Shown piece after piece: positions 36,112 to 43,540 of a DNA stretch of 64,000 nucleotides; position 1 is the stretch's first letter; the number at the start of each line of letters is the position of its first letter. The notes below the pieces were generated by a model. It had not been told where the DNA came from. It did no database searches and saw only the letters and a list, made by a program, of their open reading frames with translations. A program made the position numbers and the translations under genes. The DNA comes from Paracoccus sp. MA (lineage in GTDB: Bacteria; Pseudomonadota; Alphaproteobacteria; Rhodobacterales; Rhodobacteraceae), in assembly GCF_020990385.1 (NCBI RefSeq), contig NZ_CP087598.1, positions 1,796,001-1,860,000 of the forward strand. The letters are read 5' to 3'.

Positions 36112-36240
36112 TTAGCCTGCCGCCAAGGGCCTCCAGGTCCGCTCCGGCGCGCGCCAGTCGATCCCTTCCAGGAGCATCGACAGCTGCGCCGGCGTCAGCG
36201 CCACCTTCCGGAGCGGCTGGAGCGCGAATGCAAAAGGCCT
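36112..36240 (-). pseudogene. IS66 TnpB C-terminal fragment
   Basis: Only the last 30 or so residues are intact: KVALTPAQLSMLLEGIDWRA, PERTWRPLAAG and stop at 36112. A little more can be read upstream in another frame (APAAPEG). The 5' part of the gene and tnpA are gone, cut close to the tRNA-like repeat at 36281. Confidence 0.75.
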
Positions 36241-36280
36241 CCCGGAGGAGGCTTAAGTAGCTGTAATATAAGGAATTTCT

Positions 36281-36327
36281 TGGTTGCGGGGGTAGGATTT
36301 GAACCTACGACCTTCAGGTTATGAGCC
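36281..36327 (-). repeat. Partial tRNA-fMet copy, distal attachment site
   Basis: On the minus strand this reads the anticodon-arm 3' side, variable loop, T arm, acceptor 3' strand and CCA of tRNA-fMet. It matches 61294-61340 at 44 of 47 positions. Two of the three differences (36293 and 36307) change both sides of one T-arm base pair (G-C to A-T type) and so keep the stem. The third is at 36310. The rest of the tRNA is absent: sequence after 36327 does not match. Confidence 0.85.
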
Positions 36328-36656
36328 GGGCAACACATACCTGAAAGGTTCGTTCCAATTCAAACGGTTGGCAGAAGTAGGACGAAAATCCGTGATTTCT
36401 TAGACCGTTGATGAGCGTCATTGATTGGCAACAGAGCACGATTCGTGGCTTCCAGCGACTCTCGACGGCAGGTACCGGTTGAGGTGGCGTTGAGGTGGAC
36501 ATGCCGACGAACGTGAAAGCACAATCATCCCGTCGAAGATCCAGACACGATCGCTTCGCAACAGCTGTCCACCTGCTTAAGGCTAAGAGCGGCAAAGGAA
36601 ATCATCGGCTTAACTCGGCATTTTCTTCCTCTTACACAAAGCTCAAGAACGCTCAG
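36328..36656. other. Gene-free stretch beside the distal attachment site
   Basis: 329 bases between the partial tRNA and the HEPN gene. Short open frames occur on both strands (36314-36595 minus, 36495-36830 plus) but show no recognisable family, overlap the tRNA copy or the HEPN gene, and have poor starts. It may hold recombination-protein arm sites; none can be identified by eye. Confidence 0.4.
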
Positions 36657-37301
36657 CTACGCAGCGCGCTTATACGCCTCTGTAACAGCGGCGTTCAGTA
36701 TGTCATTCTTGAAGTGTCGCATCAAATCCAAGACATCATCCGCCAAGCCACTGAAATCACTAGATTTAAGATCAAGGTATTCACCATGCGCAATCTTATT
36801 TCGACGATCAACAAGACTCGAATCAATTAAGTTGAACTTCGTCTCATACGGGGAGGTTAAAACTCCTACCGATTTAGCAATATTCTCAAAAACACCAGAT
36901 GAAAGATTCGACTCTGTATTGATTGCCCCAGACAGCTTGAGTATCGCAACCTGGCCGAGAGCTCCCCTGATAAAGTCCACTGCCTCAATATTTGGTCCCG
37001 CCTTTCTTGAGGTCACTACGGTATTTAACTTTCCCTTAAGGCCAAATACAACAAAACATGTCGTCAACTCCTCATAGCGCAAACCGCGATTGGAGACGAA
37101 TTCTAAGTATAACTCTGCGGATTTCTTAATGAACCCCTCCCAATGCGCGTAAAGAAGTGCTACGCCAGCTCGGGTAAAGGCTTTGGCTCCCGCTCCCCCC
37201 TTTGCGGCCTCAATCTTGAACGTGCTGATCTCCTTTATGCGCCATCCAAGTTCTTGATCCATCGCATCCTGCAGGTTGGTAAGCGTTCGGACTTCTGCCA
37301 T
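36657..37301 (-). CDS. HEPN-like nuclease of the MAE_28990/MAE_18760 type
   Basis: A 214-residue, mostly helical protein. RRNKIAHGEYLDL near residue 167 carries the HEPN motif R-x4-H, the active site of many RNA-cleaving toxins and defence nucleases. ALLYAHWEGFIKKSAELYLE near 49 is the conserved helix seen in this subgroup. It starts 7 bp after the DUF262 gene and is probably co-transcribed with it. The two-gene pairing of DUF262 with this HEPN group is recurrent in bacterial accessory regions. A role in antiviral defence is inference. The pair is visibly AT-richer than its surroundings, pointing to transfer from another host. Confidence 0.75.
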   Translation of the reverse strand: MAEVRTLTNLQDAMDQELGWRIKEISTFKIEAAKGGAGAKAFTRAGVALLYAHWEGFIKKSAELYLEFVSNRGLRYEELTTCFVVFGLKGKLNTVVTSRKAGPNIEAVDFIRGALGQVAILKLSGAINTESNLSSGVFENIAKSVGVLTSPYETKFNLIDSSLVDRRNKIAHGEYLDLKSSDFSGLADDVLDLMRHFKNDILNAAVTEAYKRAA

Positions 37302-37308
37302 ACCAACC

Positions 37309-38415
37309 TCAGGGCTTGATTAGCGCTTCTGCGATGGGGAGCAGTTTCGTTAGCCGCGTAGTACCCCTCACCCCAGCACCTGAGTTTTCAGAGAAAGTCG
37401 GATCATTATTCAGCGACTTGGCTTTCTCAGTTATCTTTTCACAACGGTCTTTAGATTGCATCAAGTCGTAAGCAGCGAGGTTTTTTGACAAACCACTGGC
37501 AAGGACTTCGAATATTGACATCAGGAATTTTCCTGAGAAAATCTGCCCATCCCATCTTTGGAATGCGCTTTCACCAAGCGCTTCATTTAGGAAATCAAAT
37601 GTCCGAATGAATACTTGCTCCTCGGCATTCCTATCAAAAGCAGCGTCGCTCGCCAATTCGATCATTGCCCCGTCAAGGTACTCATGGACGTCGAGGCCGC
37701 TCTGGTACGGGATATTCCGAAATGCAAGAAAGCGCAGCACAAGTTCGACCCCCGCCTGCGCCTCAATCGCTGATGCTGTTTGACGAGTTGTTGCGATGAA
37801 TGAAGGGGTCTTTGACAATCTAACCAGCCAATCGAAGAATGTGTTATCGATCGAGACTGCGATACTGTTCCGCACCTCCTGCGGACTCAGATCTGCCCCC
37901 CCGGTGTTTAACCGTTGGAACAACTCATATTTGGCTGTAGGTGAACTTCCCGCCTGGAGTATTTCGACACGAATACGCGCTCGTTTAATCCACAGCTGGG
38001 TGCTGGTTCCCAGGCCATCCCCAACACCTTCTGCCGACTCGTTCCAGCGCTTGCCACTTAGGCTTGGAAGAAATTTTGTCCCGTTTAGAACGAGCGGGCC
38101 GAGCAGCACCGCACGCTCACCCTTGAGATCACCAGTAAGCTGAAGGATGGTGGATATGCGCTGGAGACCATCAATGAGCTCCCATACACCCTTTTCGTCC
38201 TGATGGACAAAGATAGGTGGAAACGGTATGCCTAAAATAATAGACTCAACGAAACGAGTTTTTCGTTCATCATCCCATCTAAAGAGTCGTTGAAACGCGG
38301 GCGCAATAACGAGCTCATCATTCCTGTATAGATTAATTACTTCCCCGATTGACATGTCATAGCCGTCAGTCACAACCCGCTGCCGGGCCACACTTATCTC
38401 TTCTTGTAATCCCAT
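37309..38415 (-). CDS. DUF262 (GmrSD/ParB-like) protein paired with HEPN
   Basis: A 368-residue protein. IAPAFQRLFRWDDERKTRFV near 37 and ELIDGLQRISTILQL near 80 are the DUF262 signatures; D-G-x-Q-R is the ParB/Srx-like nucleotide-handling motif. FQRLNTGGADLSPQEVRNSI near 165 is the usual third motif. DUF262 is the N-terminal half of GmrSD type IV restriction enzymes and of BrxU; here the DUF1524 HNH half is absent and a separate HEPN protein follows 7 bp downstream. The likely arrangement is a nucleotide-sensing subunit with a nuclease subunit, which is inference. Confidence 0.8.
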   Translation of the reverse strand: MGLQEEISVARQRVVTDGYDMSIGEVINLYRNDELVIAPAFQRLFRWDDERKTRFVESIILGIPFPPIFVHQDEKGVWELIDGLQRISTILQLTGDLKGERAVLLGPLVLNGTKFLPSLSGKRWNESAEGVGDGLGTSTQLWIKRARIRVEILQAGSSPTAKYELFQRLNTGGADLSPQEVRNSIAVSIDNTFFDWLVRLSKTPSFIATTRQTASAIEAQAGVELVLRFLAFRNIPYQSGLDVHEYLDGAMIELASDAAFDRNAEEQVFIRTFDFLNEALGESAFQRWDGQIFSGKFLMSIFEVLASGLSKNLAAYDLMQSKDRCEKITEKAKSLNNDPTFSENSGAGVRGTTRLTKLLPIAEALIKP

Positions 38416-38737
38416 AACGGTCTGTCCTCAGAGGCACCTCGTTGGTATCCTTGAACATCTTCTCTGCCTTTTCCAGTCTAATCGCGCATGTGGTTCGAAC
38501 CCCAGCGTTCGCGGAGGATCTTCTGGGATCGGTGAAAACGGTGCCCCCTGCTCTCCCTCAGTGAAACTTGGTCATCGCACTGCTGATTGGCAGAACAGTG
38601 GTCATCGGCTCGAGGCCGGAACGCCCCTCCCCGCCTCACTTCCGGTCTCCGCCTCCTTTCCGGTCCTCCCGCCATGCTTGCCTTGATCCGGGCGCGAATC
38701 CACGCCTCATGTCAGGACGAGCAAGACGGAGGGATGC
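38416..38737. other. Gap between the DUF262 gene and the integrase
   Basis: 322 bases with no gene. It must contain the divergent promoters of the DUF262-HEPN operon and of the integrase. The segment before the integrase is rich in CCTCC/TTCCGG direct repeats (38625-38665) that could be arm-type sites for the recombinase. No clear sigma-70 promoter can be picked by eye. Confidence 0.4.
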
Positions 38738-39237
38738 ATGGTCAAGAGGCTGAAACTGAATGAGAAAACCGTCCGCGAGGCGGCAAACCTGGGGCGGGAC
38801 TACCAGATCTTCGACACGGATGTCCGGGGGTTCTCGATCACCATCTACCCTTCCGGAAACCGGGCTTTCACGCTGGACTACCGGGTTGCAGGGCGCCAGC
38901 GGCGGATGACCATCGGGCGCTGGCCGGAATGGACCGCGACGGCCGCCCGGGAACGGGCCAAGCAGCTGCGGCGCGAGATCGACGAGGGGGGTGATCCCCT
39001 CAGCCAGCGCCAGGCGGCGCGGGAGGCGCCTCGGATCAGCGACCTGATCGAACAGTATCTGGCAGAACACACGCCCAACCTCGCGCCCCGCAGCGCGGCC
39101 GACCATCACACCATCATGCACAAGCTGGTCGGACCCGACTGGAACAAGAAGCTGGTGACGGAGATCACCAAGGCCGATGTCGAGAAGCTCCTGAACAAGA
39201 TTGCCGCGGGGCGGGCCCGGCCGTCGAAGGCCAAGCC
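38738..39237 (+). pseudogene. Tyrosine integrase, N-terminal part, cut by IS21
   Basis: Begins MVKRLKLNEKTVREAANLGR and continues YQIFDTDVRGFSITIYPSGN, the DUF4102-type arm-binding domain, then the SAM-like core-binding part (RISDLIEQYLAEHTPNLAPR; DVEKLLNKIAAGRARPSKAK). The reading frame is cut at 39237 by the left end of IS21. The catalytic domain with R-H-R-Y is missing and is not found on the other side of the IS. The element can no longer excise by itself. Confidence 0.88.
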
Positions 39238-39367
39238 TGTCAATCGGCACGCAACTTTGACCCCCTTTCGGCGCCCAATAATGACCCCGCTTGGTCAGCA
39301 CGGGTAGCTGGCCCGATGCGGTGTAGCCTCCATACAGCGCAACCGGATCGGGCCAGCGGCGTCTCGG

Positions 39368-40096
39368 TCATTCCCGCGTCTTGAAGCGCCAGCTCTCGTT
39401 GCCGGTCTCGACGATGTCACAGTGATGGGTCAGTCGGTCGAGGAGCGCCGTTGTCATCTTCGCGTCTCCGAAGACGGTCGGCCATTCGCCGAAGTCGAGG
39501 TTCGTCGTCACGATGATCGAGGTGCGTTCGTAAAGGCGACTGATGAGGTGGAACAGGAGCTGGCCACCCGTCTGGGCGAACGGCAGATATCCCAACTCGT
39601 CGAGGATCAGGAAGTCGAGGCGGCACAGGAGATCCGCAGTGCGTCCCTGTCGGTCGGCGCGGGCTTCGGCGTCCAGCTTGTTCACCAGGTCCACGACGTT
39701 GAAGAAGCGGCCGCGCTTGCCACGGCGGATGCAGGCCCGGGCGATGCTGACGGCAAGGTGGGATTTGCCGGTCCCGGTGCCGCCGATGAGGACGACGTTA
39801 CGCTGATGCTCGAGGAACTCTCCGGAGGCCAGATCGCGCACCAGCGTTTCGTTTACGGGCGTGTCTTCGAAGCTGAACTCGTCGACTTCCTTGGCCAAGG
39901 GCAGCTTGGCGATGGTCATCTGGTATTTGATCGAGCGAGCTTGTTTCTCGCTGATCTCGGCGTTCAGCAGGTCGCCCACGATTTGCTGCGGTTCGTGCTG
40001 TCGCTTCACCGCCGTGGCGATGATCTCATCGTAGGCGGCCTTCATGCCGTAGAGCTTCAACTGGCCCATCGCGTCCAGCACCTGTGATCTTTCCAT
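39368..40096 (-). CDS. istB: IS21 helper ATPase IstB
   Basis: A 242-residue AAA+ ATPase that assembles on DNA and directs the transposase. Walker A is [10 protein letters not shown], Walker B is [13 protein letters not shown], and sensor I is [13 protein letters not shown]. The N-terminal IstB-specific domain ([20 protein letters not shown]) is complete. The frame overlaps the 3' end of istA by 71 bp. Confidence 0.95.
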   Translation of the reverse strand: MERSQVLDAMGQLKLYGMKAAYDEIIATAVKRQHEPQQIVGDLLNAEISEKQARSIKYQMTIAKLPLAKEVDEFSFEDTPVNETLVRDLASGEFLEHQRNVVLIGGTGTGKSHLAVSIARACIRRGKRGRFFNVVDLVNKLDAEARADRQGRTADLLCRLDFLILDELGYLPFAQTGGQLLFHLISRLYERTSIIVTTNLDFGEWPTVFGDAKMTTALLDRLTHHCDIVETGNESWRFKTRE

Positions 40097-41594
40097 GGCG
40101 GGGTCTCCTGAGGCTGTCGTAGCGTTTGCAGTCGGCCACGGGCTCGCAGGTCAGGCGCAACGCGTCCGGCGTGGCGATGGTCAACGGAGGTGGTGGCTCG
40201 CGATGTCGGGCCAGGATGTTCAGAACGACCGATGCCGCCGGGGCGCCTTCGGTCAGGGCCTCGACGCAGGCAGCCTCGACGGCTTCCAGTCCATCCGTTG
40301 GGATCATGCTCAGGATCTGGACCATCTGACGGTCACCGTTCGGCACGCGCCCCAGCTTACGCTGGACGCGTCGTATCGCCGGCGGCAGTTCCCATTCCTT
40401 GAAGGGAGCGCCGTTTCGAAGGGCGCCGGGCTTGCGGGCCAGCACCGGGATGTAGTGCAGCGGGTCATAGATGGCCTTGTCGCGCCCGAAGGCGCGGTCG
40501 TGCCGGCCGACGATCTTGCCGTCCTGCCAGACCTCGACCCGCTCGGCATAGGCGCGGATCTCGACCGGACGGCCGACGGCGCGACCATCGACCGAGTAGC
40601 GGTTCTTGTCGAACCTAACGAGGCAGGTCTTGGACACCGAGGCCGGCACGGCATGGAATCCGTCGAAAGGGCCGACGTAGGGCACCAGGCTCGCCCGCTC
40701 ATCCTGGAACACGTCCCAGATTGTCCGATCACGCAATTCCTGGTGCGGATGGGCCTTGGCCCAGGCAATACAGCGATCCTGAAGCCAGGCGTTGAGTTCC
40801 GCGTAGCTCTTGAAGCGCGGCCGCGGCACGAAGAACCGCCGCCGGACAACGCCAACCTGGTTCTCTACTTGTCCCTTCTCCCAGCCGGACGCGGGGGTGC
40901 AGGCGACGGGATCGACAAGGTAGTGTCCGCACATCTGCTGGAACCGGCGATTATACGCGCGGTCGCGGCCGACGAAGATCGTGTCCACCGCCGTCTTCAT
41001 GTTGTCGTAGATCCCACGCGCACAGGCGCCGCCGAAGAAGGCAAAGGCCTTGTCATGGGCATCGAACACCATTTCCTGCGTCTCTCGCGGGTAGGCCCGG
41101 ACGAACAGCATCCGGCTATGACAAAGCCGGACGTGAGCCACCTTCACCGTGGTGGTCACGCCGTCGATCAGAACGACCTCGTGACTCCAGTCGAACTGGT
41201 AGGCTTCACCCGGATCGAAGCTCAGTGGCACATAGGCGGCGGCTGACGCTTCCTGCTCCGCCTGCGACCACGAAGCCGCATAGCGTCGGACCGCGTCGTA
41301 GCCGCCGTCATATCCGAGGGCCCTGAGCTCTTCGAAAATCCGGATGCGGGTCAGCCGCTCGCGCTTCGGCTTGCGCGCATTCGCCGCCAGCATCTCGTCG
41401 AGCTTGCCTTTCCAGGGACCGATCTTCGGCTGCGGTTGGACGGTTCGCTCGTAAGTCATCTCCGTTGCGCCGGACCGGATCACCTTCCGAACCGTGTTCC
41501 GCGATACCCGCAGCTCTCGGCAGATATGCTTGATCGACTTCTTGTCCTGGAAATACGCCCGGCGGATCTTCGCAATCGTCTCCACAACCAGCAT
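40026..41594 (-). CDS. istA: IS21 transposase IstA
   Basis: A 522-residue DDE transposase. The N-terminal helix-turn-helix is [20 protein letters not shown]. The RNase H-fold core has the first Asp in [11 protein letters not shown], the second in [13 protein letters not shown] and the Glu in [19 protein letters not shown], followed by the beta-barrel ([20 protein letters not shown]). It appears intact. Its last 35 residues or so overlap istB in another frame; the natural stop may be conserved at this place in the family. Confidence 0.94.
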   Translation of the reverse strand: MLVVETIAKIRRAYFQDKKSIKHICRELRVSRNTVRKVIRSGATEMTYERTVQPQPKIGPWKGKLDEMLAANARKPKRERLTRIRIFEELRALGYDGGYDAVRRYAASWSQAEQEASAAAYVPLSFDPGEAYQFDWSHEVVLIDGVTTTVKVAHVRLCHSRMLFVRAYPRETQEMVFDAHDKAFAFFGGACARGIYDNMKTAVDTIFVGRDRAYNRRFQQMCGHYLVDPVACTPASGWEKGQVENQVGVVRRRFFVPRPRFKSYAELNAWLQDRCIAWAKAHPHQELRDRTIWDVFQDERASLVPYVGPFDGFHAVPASVSKTCLVRFDKNRYSVDGRAVGRPVEIRAYAERVEVWQDGKIVGRHDRAFGRDKAIYDPLHYIPVLARKPGALRNGAPFKEWELPPAIRRVQRKLGRVPNGDRQMVQILSMIPTDGLEAVEAACVEALTEGAPAASVVLNILARHREPPPPLTIATPDALRLTCEPVADCKRYDSLRRPRHGKITGAGRDGPVEALRHEGRLR

Positions 41595-41706
41595 CCCACA
41601 CTGTGCCCCCCGATAGCCTCGGAGGCATCATGACCATCAGCGTAAGGGGGTCATTTTTGGAAGCCGATTACCCCGTTACGGGGTCAATTTTGCACGCCGG
41701 TTCACA

Positions 41707-41762
41707 TCCTGCCGGTGAACAAGCGGCCGCGGCTGGCGATCCGTCTGCACACGTCGAACTGA
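41707..41762 (+). pseudogene. 3' end of a phage gene cut by IS21
   Basis: Directly after the IS21 end a frame reads LPVNKRPRLAIRLHTSN and stop at 41762, 12 bases before the next tail gene. It is the C-terminal tail of a gene whose body is gone. From its position it would be a head or head-tail gene, but the fragment is too short to name. Confidence 0.55.
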
Positions 41763-41774
41763 CGGAAACCGCCC

Positions 41775-42089
41775 ATGTCCGCCTTTGCCGCCGCCATGGA
41801 CCGCATCTTCACCCATGCCACCATGGCGGCCCCGGCCCTCTGGATCTCGGCCACCACCTCCGAGGAACGCCCGATCCGCGTCATCCGCCGCGCCCCGGAT
41901 CGCGTCACCGACTTCGGCGCGGGCCGCTTCGTCAGCGACACGACGGTGGTGGACGTGCGCGTCGCCGACCTGCCCGCCCCACGGCCGGGCGACGTGATCG
42001 TCATCGGTGCCGACAGCCATGTCATCCAGGGGGAACCGCTGCGCGACCGGGAACGGCTGATCTGGACCCTCGATCTCCGCCCGGCGTGA
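41775..42089 (+). CDS. Phage head-tail joining protein-like
   Basis: A 104-residue protein starting MSAFAAAMDRIFTHATMAAP, with RPIRVIRRAPDRVTDFG and a beta-rich end (DVIVIGADSHVIQGEPLRDR). Size, composition and place directly before a minor tail gene fit the small head-tail joining family found in GTA-like and siphophage clusters. It is the first intact gene after the IS21 deletion. The assignment rests on layout more than motifs. Confidence 0.6.
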   Translation: MSAFAAAMDRIFTHATMAAPALWISATTSEERPIRVIRRAPDRVTDFGAGRFVSDTTVVDVRVADLPAPRPGDVIVIGADSHVIQGEPLRDRERLIWTLDLRPA

Positions 42090-42095
42090 ACCGCG

Positions 42096-42725
42096 ATGAA
42101 ACTGAAGATCAGCATCAGCCCCGACCTCGCCGCCCTGATGCAGGCGGAAATCGCTGCCGGTGAAAGGGCCGTCACCACCGCCATGCGCGAGGCGGGCGCG
42201 GGCCTCAAATCCGCCTGGCGCGGCCAGATCACCGGCGCGGGCCTTGGCACCCGGCTTGGCAACTCGATCCGGCTCGCGACCTATCCCAAGGGCGGCGAAA
42301 GCCTGAACGCCGCGGCGCTGGTCTGGTCGAACGCTCCGGTCATCGTCGGCGCGCATGACACGGGGCCGCTGATCCGGTCGCGCAACGGCTTCTGGCTGGC
42401 CATCCCCACCCCGGCCGCGGGCAAATCCACCCGCGGCGGCCGGATCACCCCAGGCGAATGGGAGCGCCGCACGGGGCTGAGGCTGCGCTTCATCTATCGC
42501 CGCCGGGGCCCGAGCCTGCTGGTGGCCGAGGGGCGGCTCAACAGCAAGGGACGCGCAGTGGCGTCAAGATCGAAGACCAGACGCGGGCTGACCACGGTGC
42601 CGATCTTCCTGCTGGTGCCGCAGGTCAAGCTGCGCAAGCGGCTCGATCTGGCGCGGGATGCCGAGCGAGCCATCGACGCCGTGCCGGGGCGGATCGTGTC
42701 GGGCTGGGTGGAGAGCAGGTTCTGA
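42096..42725 (+). CDS. Minor tail / tail-completion protein (DUF6441-like)
   Basis: A 209-residue protein starting MKLKISISPDLAALMQAEIA with a helical N-terminus (AGERAVTTAMREAGAGLKSA, WRGQITGAGLGTRLGNSIRL) and a basic middle (RLRFIYRRRGPSLLVAEG). Proteins of this type lie between head-tail connectors and tail terminators in Rhodobacterales prophages and resemble HK97 gp10-like tail-completion proteins. The start is 6 bp after the previous stop. Confidence 0.6.
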   Translation: MKLKISISPDLAALMQAEIAAGERAVTTAMREAGAGLKSAWRGQITGAGLGTRLGNSIRLATYPKGGESLNAAALVWSNAPVIVGAHDTGPLIRSRNGFWLAIPTPAAGKSTRGGRITPGEWERRTGLRLRFIYRRRGPSLLVAEGRLNSKGRAVASRSKTRRGLTTVPIFLLVPQVKLRKRLDLARDAERAIDAVPGRIVSGWVESRF

Positions 42726-42750
42726 ACAGGACCGTCGACACGTCAGCCGG

Positions 42751-42769
42751 ATTGGCATATATTGCCAAT
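42751..42769. promoter_or_regulatory. Palindromic operator of the first parDE pair
   Basis: ATTGGCA-TATAT-TGCCAAT, a perfect 7+7 dyad with a TATAT centre that overlaps a -10-like TATATT. It lies 19 bases before the parD start. ParD-type antitoxins repress their own operon by binding such a site. Confidence 0.7.
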
Positions 42770-42788
42770 GATCCGCATGGAGTTTCCG

Positions 42789-43046
42789 ATGGCCACCCGA
42801 AACGTCGTCCTGACCGAAGCACAGTCCGACCTCGTTGACCGACTGGTGTCGACCGGCCGGTATCAGAACGCTTCCGAGGCTTTGCGCGCCGGGCTTCGCC
42901 TTCTCGAACGGGAAGAGGCGGAACTTGGCGCGTTGCGCAGCCGTCTGACGGCCGGGCTCGAACAGGCTAGGCGTGCTGATCTGGCCGAAGGCAGTGGCGA
43001 AGATGCCATCCGTCGGGCATTTGCCGCTGCGCGTGCAAATACCTGA
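42789..43046 (+). CDS. parD: ParD-type antitoxin
   Basis: An 85-residue ribbon-helix-helix antitoxin from the ATG at 42789, chosen because GGAG lies 6 bases upstream; three earlier ATGs in the same frame would run into the palindromic operator. RNVVLTEAQSDLVDRLVSTG, RYQNASEALRAGLRLLEREE is the DNA-binding part. The acidic, helical C-terminus (from about residue 45) should wrap the toxin. Its stop overlaps the parE start (TGATG). The pair is inserted within the tail-gene run on the same strand. Confidence 0.9.
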   Translation: MATRNVVLTEAQSDLVDRLVSTGRYQNASEALRAGLRLLEREEAELGALRSRLTAGLEQARRADLAEGSGEDAIRRAFAAARANT

Positions 43047-43390
43047 TGCCGAAACCCTGGCGTCTTACAAGGCAGGCGGAGGCCTCGCTGATCGAGATTG
43101 CCAGCTGGACCATCGAGACCTTCGGTCCACGACAGGCGGCGGCGTATGAGGATGACCTGATCTCCACCTGTCGCGAGATCGCTGCGGGCACCGCCCTGTC
43201 ACAGGATTGCCGTCGGCTCATCGACCCAGCCTTGGCCGAGGACCTGCGCTTCGCGCGGGCAGGCCAGCATTTCGTGGTGTTCGTCGAGGAGATCGCGCGG
43301 GTGGTAATCATCGATTTCTTGCACAGCCGCGCCGACCTGCCGCGACGGCTGGCCAATCTGCCGCTGCCGAAAGGCGGCGGGGAACACTGA
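43046..43390 (+). CDS. parE: ParE-type toxin
   Basis: A 114-residue RelE/ParE-fold toxin; ParE members poison DNA gyrase. WRLTRQAEASLIEIASWTIE, FGPRQAAAYEDDLISTCREI and the strand pair HFVVFVEEIARVVIIDFLHS match the family. It is translationally coupled to ParD. The gap to the next gene (43391-43540) contains a short CCGGG/CCCGG hairpin and nothing else assignable. Confidence 0.88.
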   Translation: MPKPWRLTRQAEASLIEIASWTIETFGPRQAAAYEDDLISTCREIAAGTALSQDCRRLIDPALAEDLRFARAGQHFVVFVEEIARVVIIDFLHSRADLPRRLANLPLPKGGGEH

Positions 43391-43540
43391 CCCGGGCATG
43401 ATCCCGGTAGAGGGACGCATCACGGCGGGGTGGGTGACAAATTTGGACAGGGACCTATGCCTGAACCGCCAAGTTCGCTTGATGGTTGAAATCTGCATCG
43501 CTAGCCTGATTCCGAAAGTGACCAGAGTTCGGAGCTGCCA

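Larger units (their letters stand above)
34554..36240 (-). mobile_element. Decayed IS66-family element, second copy of a different subtype
   Basis: Holds a frameshifted tnpC and the last third of a tnpB, both read leftward; no tnpA remains. Its TnpC differs clearly from the first copy, so these are two insertions and not a tandem duplication. It ends about 40 bases before the partial tRNA-fMet copy at 36281. Confidence 0.8.
39238..41706 (-). mobile_element. IS21-family insertion sequence, apparently complete
   Basis: 2469 bp with istA and istB on the minus strand. The ends form imperfect inverted repeats: TGTCAATCGGCACGCAAC at 39238 and, on the other strand, TGTGAACCGGCGTGCAAA from 41706; the first 27 bases match at 21 positions and both end in TGACCCC. 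Further TGACCCC copies (39283-39289; reverse copies near 41648 and 41680) are the internal transposase-binding repeats usual in IS21. The flanking bases (CCAAGCC and TCCTGCC) show no target duplication. Confidence 0.88.

Noticed and set aside
36079..36324. Open frame ending in LVAGVGFEPTTFRL, and one at 61237-61470 with RGQDLNLRPSGYEPDELP
   Set aside because: Both are antisense readings of tRNA-fMet sequence, a common source of false genes.
36495..36830. Plus-strand open frame of 111 codons beside the attachment site
   Set aside because: It overlaps the 3' end of the HEPN gene on the other strand, has no recognisable motif and no ribosome binding site.
38490..38503. TGGTTCGAACCCCA resembling a tRNA T arm between the DUF262 gene and the integrase
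   Set aside because: No matching D arm, anticodon arm or acceptor stem can be built around it.
40026..40096. The 71-bp istA/istB overlap as a frameshifted fusion
   Set aside because: IstB has its own ATG and complete N-terminus, and IS21 elements normally make two separate proteins; no slippery motif was found in the overlap.
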